From: an uncultured Christensenella sp.
Lineage (GTDB): Bacteria > Bacillota > Clostridia > Christensenellales > UBA1242
Length of the DNA stretch: 64,000 nucleotides
Direction: 5' to 3'
Assembly: GCA_910584295.1 (NCBI GenBank)
Contig: CAJTYR010000008.1
Location: forward strand, 3,551-67,550
Part shown: positions 16,985-24,759 of the stretch, piece after piece
Position numbering within the stretch: position 1 is the first letter of the stretch
Layout: each line of letters starts with the position of its first letter
The notes under the pieces: generated by a model
What the model was told of the DNA's origin: nothing
What the model saw: only the letters and a program-made list of their open reading frames with translations
The model's database searches: none
Translations under genes and position numbers: made by a program

Positions 16985-18412
16985 ATGAAAAGAAAAAAGT
17001 TAATTTTGTGTTTATCTTCAATTAGTGTTATTATACTTGCTATTGTAATAACAATTATTTGTTGTTGGCAAAAAAAAGAACTGAAGCCCGTGAGCCCACT
17101 TAAAAGTTATGTTCAAAACATCAATACTGAAGAAAGTTTACAAAGAATTAGCAATCCCGACCAAGGTTTTTATCATCCAATTTATGTTACTGCAGAAGAA
17201 AATGGTGTAAACTATGCAAAATGGATTGTCAATGATTCCACACAACTTTATCATTTGAGAATAGATATTAGTGCATTTTCAAAAGCGGTTAATGGTGATG
17301 TAGACAAACTTTTGACAAATGAAGTTTTGAGCGGTATAGAAGAACTTCTTGGATATTTGAAGCAACAAAACAAAAGCGCAATAATTAGATTTGCATATGA
17401 TCCAGGGTTTAGTGGTAAAGCGAACAAGGAAGCTGGGCTTGATATGATAATTGAGCATATAGGGCAAGTTTGCCCAATTTTAAACAAGTTTGAAACTACT
17501 ATAACTGCTGTTGAAGTGGGATTGATTGGTCCCTGGGGAGAGATGCATACAAGCACGATTGCAAACAAAGAACATATAAATCCTATTATTGACATGTTTT
17601 TAGATAAGACAAATAATCTACCTATTTTGGTCAGAATGCCAAATATGATTTACAATTATTTAGGTATAACGCTCAACGATATAGGAAAATACAAGATTGA
17701 TAACACAAGTAAAGCCTATTGGCTTGGGGTGTATGACGATGGTTATTTAGGTTCTTCATCAGACCTTGGAACATACAAAGAGCGTGAAAAAGAAATTAAG
17801 TTTTTAAGTCAACAAACAAGTCACTTGCCATTTGGCGGAGAGGTGGTTGTTCCAGACAGCCCACTTCACGATATTGAAAATTGTTTGCCAGAAATGGCTC
17901 AGATTCATTTAAATTATTTAAATGTTGAGTGGAATGATTCAGTTATAAACAAATGGAAAAATTCAACTTACACTCAAAGTTGTGGGAAAGATGAGAATTA
18001 TTATGGGCAGTCTGCATTCACATATATTGAAAATCATATGGGTTATAGATTTGTTTTGACTAAATCTGTGTTTGAGTTTTCAGACCGCTTTGACAAACTT
18101 AATATAAAATTATCTTTGAATAATGTCGGGTTTGGTAATTTAAATAAATCAAAATTTGCCAAAATTCTATTTGTTGATGAAAATAGTGAAATCAAATATT
18201 CAAAGCAAATAAAAAAGTTTGTTGGTGGAGAGAATATCGATTGTTCATTAGATATAAATTTTGATGATGGCAAATATCAAGTTTATTTGGCTTTATATGG
18301 AGAAGAAGTTGATGGAACATCATCCTATTGTTTACAATTTGCCAACCGTGACATTTGGGATAATTGCTTAAAAGCAAATAAGATTGGTGAAATAGATATA
18401 AAAAAGATATAA
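16985..18412 (+). CDS. Membrane-anchored DUF4874/DUF4832 protein
   Basis: 475 residues. Basic N-terminus and one membrane helix (residues about 5-28, ending ITIICCWQKK), so the bulk is outside. RISNPDQGFYHPIY is the NPxxGFY-type opening of DUF4874; the middle has AIIRFAYDPGFSGKA and VEVGLIGPWGEMHT, a TIM-barrel style pattern with likely acidic active residues as in glycoside hydrolases; DUF4832 follows, ending in a beta-sandwich. Probably acts on a surface or dietary glycan, by inference only. There is no Shine-Dalgarno; its promoter sits almost against the ATG, so the message is nearly leaderless. Confidence 0.78.
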   Translation: MKRKKLILCLSSISVIILAIVITIICCWQKKELKPVSPLKSYVQNINTEESLQRISNPDQGFYHPIYVTAEENGVNYAKWIVNDSTQLYHLRIDISAFSKAVNGDVDKLLTNEVLSGIEELLGYLKQQNKSAIIRFAYDPGFSGKANKEAGLDMIIEHIGQVCPILNKFETTITAVEVGLIGPWGEMHTSTIANKEHINPIIDMFLDKTNNLPILVRMPNMIYNYLGITLNDIGKYKIDNTSKAYWLGVYDDGYLGSSSDLGTYKEREKEIKFLSQQTSHLPFGGEVVVPDSPLHDIENCLPEMAQIHLNYLNVEWNDSVINKWKNSTYTQSCGKDENYYGQSAFTYIENHMGYRFVLTKSVFEFSDRFDKLNIKLSLNNVGFGNLNKSKFAKILFVDENSEIKYSKQIKKFVGGENIDCSLDINFDDGKYQVYLALYGEEVDGTSSYCLQFANRDIWDNCLKANKIGEIDIKKI

Positions 18413-18515
18413 ACATTTTTTTCTTAAAAAACATTTGATTTTTTAGACTTTTTTGTTAAAATTAGAAATAGTATAAACAATATTCTTAAAAGGTATTATT
18501 AAACTGGGAGGGAAT

Positions 18516-18857
18516 ATGGCGCAACTAGGGATAGTGAAGCATTTGGTTGCTTATCATGGGGCAAATAAGCATTCGCATAATTTTAAACTTGAATTAGTTT
18601 TTGATGGTAAAGTTGAAAGCGACATGGTTTCTGGAATTGATTTTCATGAAGTTTTGCCAGTGATTGAAAACAAACTGCAAGAACTGGATGGGAAATATTT
18701 GAAAGAAGTTGATGGTTTTGGCAGGGCAACTGTTGAGAATATTGCAATTTACTTTATTAGATTTTTGAGTGATAGATTTCCAATTTATAGTGTGACAGTT
18801 TGGGAAGACGAGGACAGATATGCTTGCATTTTAAAAAGTGATTTGGTTCGAAACTAA
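18516..18857 (+). CDS. Divergent 6-pyruvoyl-tetrahydropterin synthase / QueD-like protein
   Basis: 113 residues. The order HSHNFKLELVFDGK, GIDFHEVLPVIENKLQELDGKYL, ATVENIAIYFIRFL and YSVTVWEDEDRYA follows the T-fold of QueD/PTPS (HGHxY, D-F, LDHxxLN, PTxEN, ET). However, the zinc-binding and catalytic positions are altered: LDGKYL replaces LDHxxLN and the final Glu region is EDEDR. So it may be a non-catalytic or different T-fold enzyme. GGGAGGG lies before the ATG. The next gene follows after 28 bases. Confidence 0.6.
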   Translation: MAQLGIVKHLVAYHGANKHSHNFKLELVFDGKVESDMVSGIDFHEVLPVIENKLQELDGKYLKEVDGFGRATVENIAIYFIRFLSDRFPIYSVTVWEDEDRYACILKSDLVRN

Positions 18858-18885
18858 TAAAATTTGGAGAGAGAAAGAGACAATT

Positions 18886-19290
18886 ATGAAAAAAGTTTAT
18901 TTTGCTGGCTCAATACGAGGTGGAAGAGAAGATATTAAGATTTATGAAGAATTGATAAATTCGCTTATGAAAGATTTTATTGTGTTGACAGAACATATTG
19001 CAGATGAAAAATTGGCTAATCAAAAAAACAAAACTGACGAGTATATTTATGAAAGAGATAGGGCTTGGATTGATGAGTGTGATTTTTTTGTTGCTGAAGT
19101 TTCAACTCCTAGTTTAGGGGTTGGGTATGAGTTGGGTGTTGCAGAGAGTTTGAAAAAGAAAGTTTTTTGTTTGTACAGAACAAATTCTGATAAGAAATTG
19201 TCAGCCATGATTGCAGGAAACAAAAGTTTTAAGATTGTGGAATATAATGATGCGAGCATAATCAACAGCATAAAAAATGAAATGTTATAA
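18886..19290 (+). CDS. DNPH1/RCL-like 2'-deoxynucleoside 5'-monophosphate N-hydrolase
   Basis: Splits the glycosidic bond of dNMPs; the animal enzyme RCL (DNPH1) clears modified nucleotides such as hydroxymethyl-dUMP. 134 residues. VYFAGSIRGGREDIKIYEEL, VLTEHIADEKL, ERDRAWIDECDFFVAEVSTP and SLGVGYELGVAESLKKKVFCLYR match the whole length of that family, with the nucleophilic Glu in GYELG. Start at 18886 drops 16 residues overlapping the previous gene. Nearby phosphatase and nucleotidase genes suggest nucleotide clean-up. Confidence 0.85.
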   Translation: MKKVYFAGSIRGGREDIKIYEELINSLMKDFIVLTEHIADEKLANQKNKTDEYIYERDRAWIDECDFFVAEVSTPSLGVGYELGVAESLKKKVFCLYRTNSDKKLSAMIAGNKSFKIVEYNDASIINSIKNEML

Positions 19291-19355
19291 TTAGTTTTGA
19301 ACTATGAAAAGTCTATGCCAATCATGTTTTACTGATTATTTTTAAGGAGATATTT

Positions 19356-20132
19356 ATGGATGAAAAAATAAAACAAGAATTGATTGAATTTATGATTGTT
19401 TCAGGCAAACGACTTTTGCAAGAGCAGGGGACACTACCTGACATTGGTGTAAAAAAACAATATTTAACTGAAGAAGATATTTGCATTGAAAAAGGGATTA
19501 AAGATATTGTTTGCAAGATGTCTGGAAAGCAAGAGTTTTTTGCTGAAGAAGAAAATGATAATTTTGTCAATGGAAATTCAGTTTGGATTGTTGATCCAAT
19601 CAGTGGCACGAAAATATTTATCGGGGGGGGGAAGAACTACGCAATTGTTGCAAGCCATATGAGTTGTGGCAAGGTGGATTTTGCAAGTGTTTACAACCCA
19701 AGCTCTGATAAAATGTATATGGCGACAAAAGGAAATGTTTCGATCAATGGATTGAAGATTGAGAGAGAAAAAAAGAAAAACAAAAAAATCATTTTTGCAC
19801 CCAGTTATGGTTGGAAAGATAAAGCGCAGGTGGAAAGAATTGAGAAGAGATTGAAAGAATATTATGAAGTTTTTCCTTCACAAGGTTCTTTTGCAATTAA
19901 CTATTGTTTTGCCACTGAAGGTCAGTTCGCAGGAGTGGTGTCCTTGACCAAAGATGCCTTTCCAGAGTTTGCTGGACTTTTCATTGCAAACGAAGCAGGG
20001 CTGAATGCTACCAACATCAAGGGTGAGAAAGATATCTCTCCAAATGACAGAGTTTTTGTTTGTGGAGATGAGGAAGATTATGATAAACTTATTCAAATAG
20101 TAAAAGAAGAATTAAATTTGGAGGGGAAATGA
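19356..20132 (+). CDS. Inositol monophosphatase-family protein lacking metal ligands, with internal G9 tract
   Basis: 258 residues. Family blocks: FFAEEEND (residues 61-68) and WIVDPISGTKIFIGGG (77-92), then FPEFAGLFIANEAG near residue 205. In active enzymes the middle block is DPxDGTxxF and both Asp bind metal; here the second Asp is Ser83. The late WDxAAG Asp is also replaced (FPEFAG). So a working phosphatase of this type is doubtful. A run of nine G (19623-19631) encodes the Gly-Gly-Gly; a one-base slip would truncate the protein. AAGGAG precedes the ATG. The stop overlaps the next start. Confidence 0.75.
   Translation: MDEKIKQELIEFMIVSGKRLLQEQGTLPDIGVKKQYLTEEDICIEKGIKDIVCKMSGKQEFFAEEENDNFVNGNSVWIVDPISGTKIFIGGGKNYAIVASHMSCGKVDFASVYNPSSDKMYMATKGNVSINGLKIEREKKKNKKIIFAPSYGWKDKAQVERIEKRLKEYYEVFPSQGSFAINYCFATEGQFAGVVSLTKDAFPEFAGLFIANEAGLNATNIKGEKDISPNDRVFVCGDEEDYDKLIQIVKEELNLEGK
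19623..19631 (+). repeat. G(9) homopolymer tract inside the phosphatase-like gene
   Basis: Nine G residues preceded by TC in an AT-rich gene; identical in length to the tracts at 24337 and 26310. Confidence 0.9.
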
Positions 20133-20737
20133 AAATTTATTTGATTAGGCATAGTGAGTCGCAGGATGATTTGATAAATTGTTATGGCGGGGCTTCTGAT
20201 TGGGATTTGACCGAAGGCGGAGCAAAGAAAGTCGAAAAATTTAGACCAAAGTTTGAAAAACTTGGAGTGCAAAAAATTTTTGTAAGTCCACTTAAAAGAG
20301 CATACAAGACGGCTGAAATCTTAAATAAGAAAATTAAATGCCCTGTTGAAAAGGTATTTGATTTGCATGAAACAAACCATTATGGCTATTTGACAGGTTT
20401 GGAAAAGAATTTGGCGAAAGAACTCTTTTCTTATCTTCTTGAAAAACCCGAATATCAAAATGCGAGTTATTACAATCGCAAATGCATGCCTGGTGGTGAA
20501 ACCGCAGATGAATTGGACAAAAGAACAAAAAATGTGATGAAAAACATACTTAAAGAAAGTAAAGGTTTGGAGGCAATCGCGATTGTCACACATGGCGGAG
20601 TTTTGAGAAGTATTTTTCTTGCAGTTTTGAAAGATAAAAGAAAACTTGTCGACATCAAAGATGTTGCATGTGCTGAAGTGAATTTTTCACATGGAAAATT
20701 TGAAATTGTTTCATCCGAAGGTTTTGTTTTTGAGTAG
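20129..20737 (+). CDS. Histidine phosphatase (phosphoglycerate mutase-like)
   Basis: 202 residues. IYLIRHSESQDDLINCYGG is the RHGxS-type phosphohistidine motif with Ser for Gly; DWDLTEGG follows, VSPLKRAYKTAEIL gives the Arg of the phosphate pocket, LHETNHYGYLTG the acid, and IVTHGGVLR the second His. Likely a small-molecule phosphatase; the substrate is not evident, though adjacent genes suggest nucleotides or sugar phosphates. The ATG overlaps the preceding stop in an ATGA arrangement, with GGAGGGG upstream. Confidence 0.88.
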   Translation: MKIYLIRHSESQDDLINCYGGASDWDLTEGGAKKVEKFRPKFEKLGVQKIFVSPLKRAYKTAEILNKKIKCPVEKVFDLHETNHYGYLTGLEKNLAKELFSYLLEKPEYQNASYYNRKCMPGGETADELDKRTKNVMKNILKESKGLEAIAIVTHGGVLRSIFLAVLKDKRKLVDIKDVACAEVNFSHGKFEIVSSEGFVFE

Positions 20738-20751
20738 AATTGGGAGGAAAC

Positions 20752-21333
20752 GTGAACATTAGCATGGATATAGATGGTGTTTTGGTTGACAGAGAAAATT
20801 ATCAAACTGAAAAAGCTGTTGAATTTGCAAAAAAGAATAATATTAATTTTCATATTCTTAAAAGTGACGCTTACAATGTTGATGAAATGTTTGGTTGGGA
20901 CAAAGACAATTTTAAAGCATTTTGGGATGAATATCTTTGGGATTATGCAAAACAGCCTCCATTTGCTGATGTGAAAGTAATTTTGAGCAAATTGAGAGCT
21001 GATAGGCACAAAATCATAATCAACACAAGTCGTTGGCTTTCTGAACTTGAAAATGAAATTGGCAAGAAAATGAGAAAAACAGTTGAAGATTGGTTTGTCA
21101 AAAATGATTTGCCATTTGATGAGTTGGTTTTTGCACGAGGGGATAAACTTGCTGTTGTTGAAAGTCTGTGCGCTGATTGTCACATTGAAGACAATCCCAT
21201 CGAAGCAATTCCTATTGCTGAAAAAATACCTGTGATTATGTTTGATTGTGAATATAACAAAAACTTTTGCGGAGAGAATGTTTTTCATGCAAAAGATTGG
21301 GAAGAGATTTATAAACTTTTGATGAAATTATAA
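20752..21333 (+). CDS. HAD-superfamily phosphatase, 5'-nucleotidase-like
   Basis: 193 residues. The N-terminus ISMDIDGVLVDRENY carries the DxD nucleophile pair; HKIIINTSRW provides the Thr/Ser of motif II, DKLAVVE the Lys of motif III and CHIEDNPIEAIP the acidic motif IV. The small cap lies after residue 15. This layout matches the bacterial 5'(3')-deoxyribonucleotidase-like HADs. The start is GTG 20752, because GGGAGG ends 5 bases before it. Confidence 0.8.
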   Translation: MNISMDIDGVLVDRENYQTEKAVEFAKKNNINFHILKSDAYNVDEMFGWDKDNFKAFWDEYLWDYAKQPPFADVKVILSKLRADRHKIIINTSRWLSELENEIGKKMRKTVEDWFVKNDLPFDELVFARGDKLAVVESLCADCHIEDNPIEAIPIAEKIPVIMFDCEYNKNFCGENVFHAKDWEEIYKLLMKL

Positions 21334-21354
21334 TTTGAAAAGGAGAAAAAACAA

Positions 21355-21735
21355 ATGAAAAAATTGAAATTTTTTAAGTGTGAACATTGTGGAAATGTGG
21401 TTGTTAAATTGGTTGAAAATGGTGTGCCTGTGATTTGTTGTGGGCAGATTATGACGGAGATTAACGCAAATGTTGTTGAGGCTTCAACGGAGAAACATTT
21501 GCCTGTTGTGAGTTTGAATGGTGAGTTTGCTGAAATTAGTATTGGAAGTGTTGCTCATCCAATGGAAGATGAGCATTTCATCAATTTTGTTGCAGTTGAA
21601 TTTGAAAATGGATATGTTGTTAAGTCTTTAGTTCCAAAGCAAAAACCAGAAGCAAAAATTTATTTCGGAAATGAAAAAGTCTTGGCTGTTTATGAATATT
21701 GCAATTTGCATGGACTTTGGAAAGTTGAACTTTAA
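21355..21735 (+). CDS. dfx: Desulfoferrodoxin-type superoxide reductase
   Basis: Reduces superoxide to peroxide without making oxygen, a typical anaerobe defence. 126 residues. An N-terminal desulforedoxin-like centre is shown by KCEHCGN and VICCGQIM (Cys4 iron site). The catalytic iron site is in the C-terminal domain: EKHLPVV (His), SVAHPMEDEHFINFV (two His) and EYCNLHGLW (Cys and His). All expected ligands are present. The protein most often takes electrons from rubredoxin; a flavin reductase-rubredoxin fusion lies 500 bases downstream. AAGGAG precedes the ATG. Confidence 0.95.
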   Translation: MKKLKFFKCEHCGNVVVKLVENGVPVICCGQIMTEINANVVEASTEKHLPVVSLNGEFAEISIGSVAHPMEDEHFINFVAVEFENGYVVKSLVPKQKPEAKIYFGNEKVLAVYEYCNLHGLWKVEL

Positions 21736-21759
21736 AAAATTTTGCTTTGGGAGGAATTT

Positions 21760-22206
21760 ATGAACAAAGGAATAAGAAAAAGAGCAAGAGGGATTGTTTT
21801 TATTGATGGAAAAATGGTTTCAATGTATCGTGAATTTCAAGGAAGGATTTTTTACGCTATTCCTGGCGGAGGAATGGAAGAGGGAGAAACTGAAGAAGAG
21901 TGTGTGAAGAGAGAGGTCTTTGAAGAGTTTGGAATTGTTGTGAAACCAATTAAAAAAGTTTACATCTATCAAAATGAGAAGAGTGACGAACATTTTTATC
22001 TTTGTGATTATGTGTCTGGAGAGTTTGGAAGTGGACAAGGTGAAGAATTTCAACCAAATCGAAATAGAGGGATATACATTCCTTCACTTCTCTCTGTTGA
22101 GGATATTCCAAATCTGCCTCTTATGCCTCCAGAAATTGCAAAAGCAATTGTTGAAGATTACAAACTTAATGGTCAGTCACTTTCAGATTTTGTGAAAAAA
22201 GTTTAG
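21760..22206 (+). CDS. NUDIX hydrolase
   Basis: 148 residues. AIPGGGMEEGETEEECVKREVFEEFGI is a complete NUDIX box (GX5EX7REUXEEXGU). Cleaves a nucleoside diphosphate linked to some moiety; substrate unknown. The C-terminus has VEDIPNLPLMPPEIAKAIVED, common in the subgroup that acts on NDP-sugars or mRNA caps, but this is weak evidence. The start at 21760 follows GGGAGGA by 6 bases. Confidence 0.88.
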   Translation: MNKGIRKRARGIVFIDGKMVSMYREFQGRIFYAIPGGGMEEGETEEECVKREVFEEFGIVVKPIKKVYIYQNEKSDEHFYLCDYVSGEFGSGQGEEFQPNRNRGIYIPSLLSVEDIPNLPLMPPEIAKAIVEDYKLNGQSLSDFVKKV

Positions 22207-22234
22207 GCTGATTTTGGAAATTTAAGGGGTGAAG

Positions 22235-22885
22235 ATGGATAAAAATTTTTTTAGAGATATGACTTATGGAATGTTTGTGCTTTCCACAAAAGATGATGGA
22301 AGAGATGTTGGTTGTATTGTGAACACGGTGACACAAATCACAAGTGAAAGTATGATTGTTTCAGTTTCTATCAACAAAAACAATTTCACAAATCAAGCAA
22401 TAAAGAAAAACAAAAAATTTGCAGTGACAATTCTTTCGCAAGAGACAAATCCAGAGGTGATTGGAAAGTTTGGCTTTTTCTCTTCAAAAGATGTAAACAA
22501 GTTTGAGGCTTTCAAAACCATTAGAGAAGATGATATTGCAATTTTGGATGAGAATATTTGTGGTTTTATGATATGCGAACTTGTGCAAGTGATTGATGTT
22601 GACACACATGACATCTTCTTGGCAAAGGTTTTGAATTGCAAAAAGCTGAGCGAGCTTCTGCCAATGACATATTCTTTCTATCATTCCAACATCAAGGGGA
22701 AAGCACCAAAAACTGCACCAACATATATAGAAGAAAATGCTGGAAATGGCAAAAATTACAGTTGCACCATTTGTGGTCATATCTATGATGAAGAAGTTGA
22801 GGGGGTAAAATTTGAAGATCTGCCAGGGGATTGGACATGTCCCATCTGTGGAGTTGGCAAAAATCTTTTTAAAATAGTTGAATAA
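22235..22885 (+). CDS. High-molecular-weight rubredoxin: flavin reductase-rubredoxin fusion
   Basis: 216 residues. Residues about 1-150 form a flavin reductase-like FMN domain (FFRDMTYGMFVLSTK, VNTVTQITSES, SVSINKNNFTNQAI). Residues about 175-216 form a rubredoxin: CTICGHIYDEEVEG, then DWTCPICGVGKNLF, four Cys for one iron. Such fusions pass electrons from NAD(P)H to flavodiiron proteins or superoxide reductase. With the desulfoferrodoxin upstream it forms an oxygen or NO defence set. ATG 22235 is 6 bases from AAGGGG. Confidence 0.92.
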   Translation: MDKNFFRDMTYGMFVLSTKDDGRDVGCIVNTVTQITSESMIVSVSINKNNFTNQAIKKNKKFAVTILSQETNPEVIGKFGFFSSKDVNKFEAFKTIREDDIAILDENICGFMICELVQVIDVDTHDIFLAKVLNCKKLSELLPMTYSFYHSNIKGKAPKTAPTYIEENAGNGKNYSCTICGHIYDEEVEGVKFEDLPGDWTCPICGVGKNLFKIVE

Positions 22886-22917
22886 AAAAAGGAGATGAAT
22901 TCATCTCCTTTTTTATT
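22886..22917. terminator. Bidirectional terminator between the rubredoxin fusion and the collagen-like gene
   Basis: AAAAAAAGGAGATGAATT and its exact complement ending in a T-run; a long perfect palindrome between convergent genes. Confidence 0.88.
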
Positions 22918-22922
22918 TGCTT

Positions 22923-23972
22923 TTAAGCTAATCTAGTAATAACTAAATAACCATTTGTTCCATCATTGTCAAAGAAAGTTATTGGCCCTGCACTATTAAT
23001 CTGAATTGCAAGAGTGCTGTTTGGGGTTGTTGTTTCTACAATCGCACTTGCGGAAACAAAAGTGTTGTTTTCAAGTCCTCTTTCTGTTCCTGTAATGTTT
23101 GTGCCGTTAAGGGAGAGAGACACGCTGTCGCCAGCAGTTGCATTGCTTGCTGCATATACGCCATAATCAACCCTATACATTCCAGCATTTGGAATTGTGA
23201 TAACTCCTGTTGCATTGTCAATTGTCAATGTGCTTGCTTGAAGCGTGTTTGTAAGAGGGAACGTTGTGTTGTCAACACTTTGAGATGCTGTTGTGAAATA
23301 ACTTCCAAAATCTGACACTGTTGCAACTCCAGTTGCGCCAGTAGCACCAGTTGGACCTGTTGCTCCGTCAGCACCAGTAGGGCCAGTAGGTCCGATCAAA
23401 CCATCGGCACCAGTAGGTCCAGTTGCGCCAGTTATTGATAAACCGGTTGCTCCTGTAACTCCGGTAGGTCCAGTGGCACCAGTTGCGCCAGTGGCTCCAG
23501 TAGGTCCGGTGACTGAAACTCCGGCAGGACCAGTCGCACCTGTTGGGCCAGTTATTCCATTTGCGCCAGTAGGACCTGTAGGACCGATTGGACCTGTTGG
23601 TCCTGTGACACTAATTCCAATTGGACCTGTGGCACCAGTGGCTCCGGTTGCACCAGTTGGACCTTGCACACCTTGAAGACCTTGCACGCCTTGAGGACCA
23701 GTTGGACCCATTGCTCCATTGGCACCGGTTGCGCCAGTTGCACCTGTTACGCCGGTTGCGCCAGTTGCACCAGTTGCGCCGGTGATTGAAATTCCAGCAG
23801 GGCCAGTAGCACCAGTAGGTCCGATTGGACCAGTTGGACCTGCCACTCCTGTTGGGCCAGTTGGACCGACAGGTCCTGCAACAACCACTTCTTCTATTCT
23901 TGTGATTGGAACAACCACAACAGGAGGTCTTCTTCCACCACAGCAACATCTGTTATTGTTAATAAAGTTCAT
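22923..23972 (-). CDS. BclA-like collagen-repeat spore surface protein
   Basis: About 349 residues. N-terminal Cys-rich NRCCCGGRRPPVVVVP, then roughly 190 residues of Gly-X-Y triplets dominated by GPT, GAT and GPI, then a beta-rich C-terminal domain of about 130 residues (SVDNTTFPL, GVITIPNAGMYRVDYGVYA, GYLVITRL) like the TNF-fold trimer domain of Bacillus exosporium BclA. Such proteins form hair-like filaments on spores. Start uncertain between 23972 (AAGGA spaced 8 bases) and 23981. Its minus-strand setting amid plus genes suggests a separate, probably mother-cell, promoter. Confidence 0.85.
   Translation of the reverse strand: MNFINNNRCCCGGRRPPVVVVPITRIEEVVVAGPVGPTGPTGVAGPTGPIGPTGATGPAGISITGATGATGATGVTGATGATGANGAMGPTGPQGVQGLQGVQGPTGATGATGATGPIGISVTGPTGPIGPTGPTGANGITGPTGATGPAGVSVTGPTGATGATGATGPTGVTGATGLSITGATGPTGADGLIGPTGPTGADGATGPTGATGATGVATVSDFGSYFTTASQSVDNTTFPLTNTLQASTLTIDNATGVITIPNAGMYRVDYGVYAASNATAGDSVSLSLNGTNITGTERGLENNTFVSASAIVETTTPNSTLAIQINSAGPITFFDNDGTNGYLVITRLA
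23330..23880 (-). repeat. Collagen triplet repeat DNA
   Basis: Degenerate 9-base units coding Gly-Pro-Thr, Gly-Ala-Thr and the like, with two longer similar blocks containing Ile/Val-Ser/Thr breaks. Prone to length change by recombination. Confidence 0.85.
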
Positions 23973-24135
23973 ACTTTTCATCCTTTTAAGAGGCAAAATG
24001 CTTGCCTACTCTCATATTATTCAAAGTGACAAAATTTTGTTTTTATTTTAAAAATTCTTAAAATTTTGAGAAATTGTTAAGAGATTTTTCTCCTATGTGT
24101 TATACTCAAAAAGAAGAGAAAAGGGAGTATGGGAG

Positions 24136-24486
24136 ATGAAAATTGTAAAGGCAGAGGAAAGAGAGGTTTGGCAGACTGAAACTGCAAAAGGTTTTGAATA
24201 TCCTTTTGGAAGGACGAACATTGATTGTGCAGTCGTTGAACTCCGTGGACGACATCCATTTTCTGGCTGGTTTAGAAACACACAAGTGGATGAAATGATT
24301 TATTGCAAAAGTGGCTTTGGCGAAATTGTTTTTGTCGGGGGGGGGATTAAGCATCTGAAAGAAGATGATGCTGTCTTCATTGAGAAAAATGAGTGGTATT
24401 ATTGGAGTGAAAAAACAAATGGTGTTTTTGTTCCAATGTGCAATCCTGCTTGGTCAATTGAGCAGGGAGAAAACAAAGAATTTTAA
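24136..24486 (+). CDS. Single-domain cupin-like protein with internal G9 tract
   Basis: 116 residues. ELRGRHPFSGWFRNTQVDEMIYCKSGFGEIVFVGGG, DDAVFIEKNEWYYW and FVPMCNPAW follow the two cupin motifs, though the first has only Glu/His-poor ligands, so metal binding is uncertain. Nine G residues at 24337-24345 encode the Gly-Gly-Gly between beta strands; a slip would truncate the protein. The ATG is 8 bases after AAGGGAG. It begins a short operon with the DUF1653 gene. Confidence 0.7.
   Translation: MKIVKAEEREVWQTETAKGFEYPFGRTNIDCAVVELRGRHPFSGWFRNTQVDEMIYCKSGFGEIVFVGGGIKHLKEDDAVFIEKNEWYYWSEKTNGVFVPMCNPAWSIEQGENKEF
24337..24345 (+). repeat. G(9) homopolymer tract inside the cupin gene
   Basis: Nine G preceded by TC, as at 19623. 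Confidence 0.9.
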
Positions 24487-24497
24487 AGGAGATGATT

Positions 24498-24737
24498 ATG
24501 GAAATTTTGAAAAACAGAGTATATAAACACTTTAAAGGGGCGCTTTATTTTGTTGAAGATGTTGTATTTCATTCAGAGACGAAAGAAAAAATGGTTTTAT
24601 ACAGAGCGCTGTATGGCACTTGCGAGCGTTGGGTAAGACCTTATGACATGTTTGTTGAAAAAGTTGACAAAATTAAATACCCTGATGTCGAGCAAGAATA
24701 CCGATTTGAACTTCAAGAGATTGAAAGACCATATTAA
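24498..24737 (+). CDS. DUF1653 protein
   Basis: 79 residues, the normal size of DUF1653. NRVYKHFKGALYFVEDVVFHSET, MVLYRALYGTCERWVRPYDMF and the trailing RFELQEI cover the whole family consensus. The fold is a small beta barrel of unknown role, often found as a stand-alone gene or fused to NUDIX domains. Start 24498 is preferred over 24492, which has no space from AAGGAG. Confidence 0.88.
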   Translation: MEILKNRVYKHFKGALYFVEDVVFHSETKEKMVLYRALYGTCERWVRPYDMFVEKVDKIKYPDVEQEYRFELQEIERPY

Positions 24738-24759
24738 ACACTATATATTTGGAGATTTT

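Noticed and set aside
20470..21288. 272-codon minus-strand frame opposite the phosphatase and HAD genes
   Set aside because: Antisense shadow of two well-supported genes; composition is Phe/Ile/Lys-rich without motifs.
23330..23880. CRISPR-like or satellite repeat
   Set aside because: The regular pattern is Gly-X-Y codons in the frame of a collagen-like protein; there are no fixed repeats with unique spacers. No CRISPR array was seen anywhere in the window.
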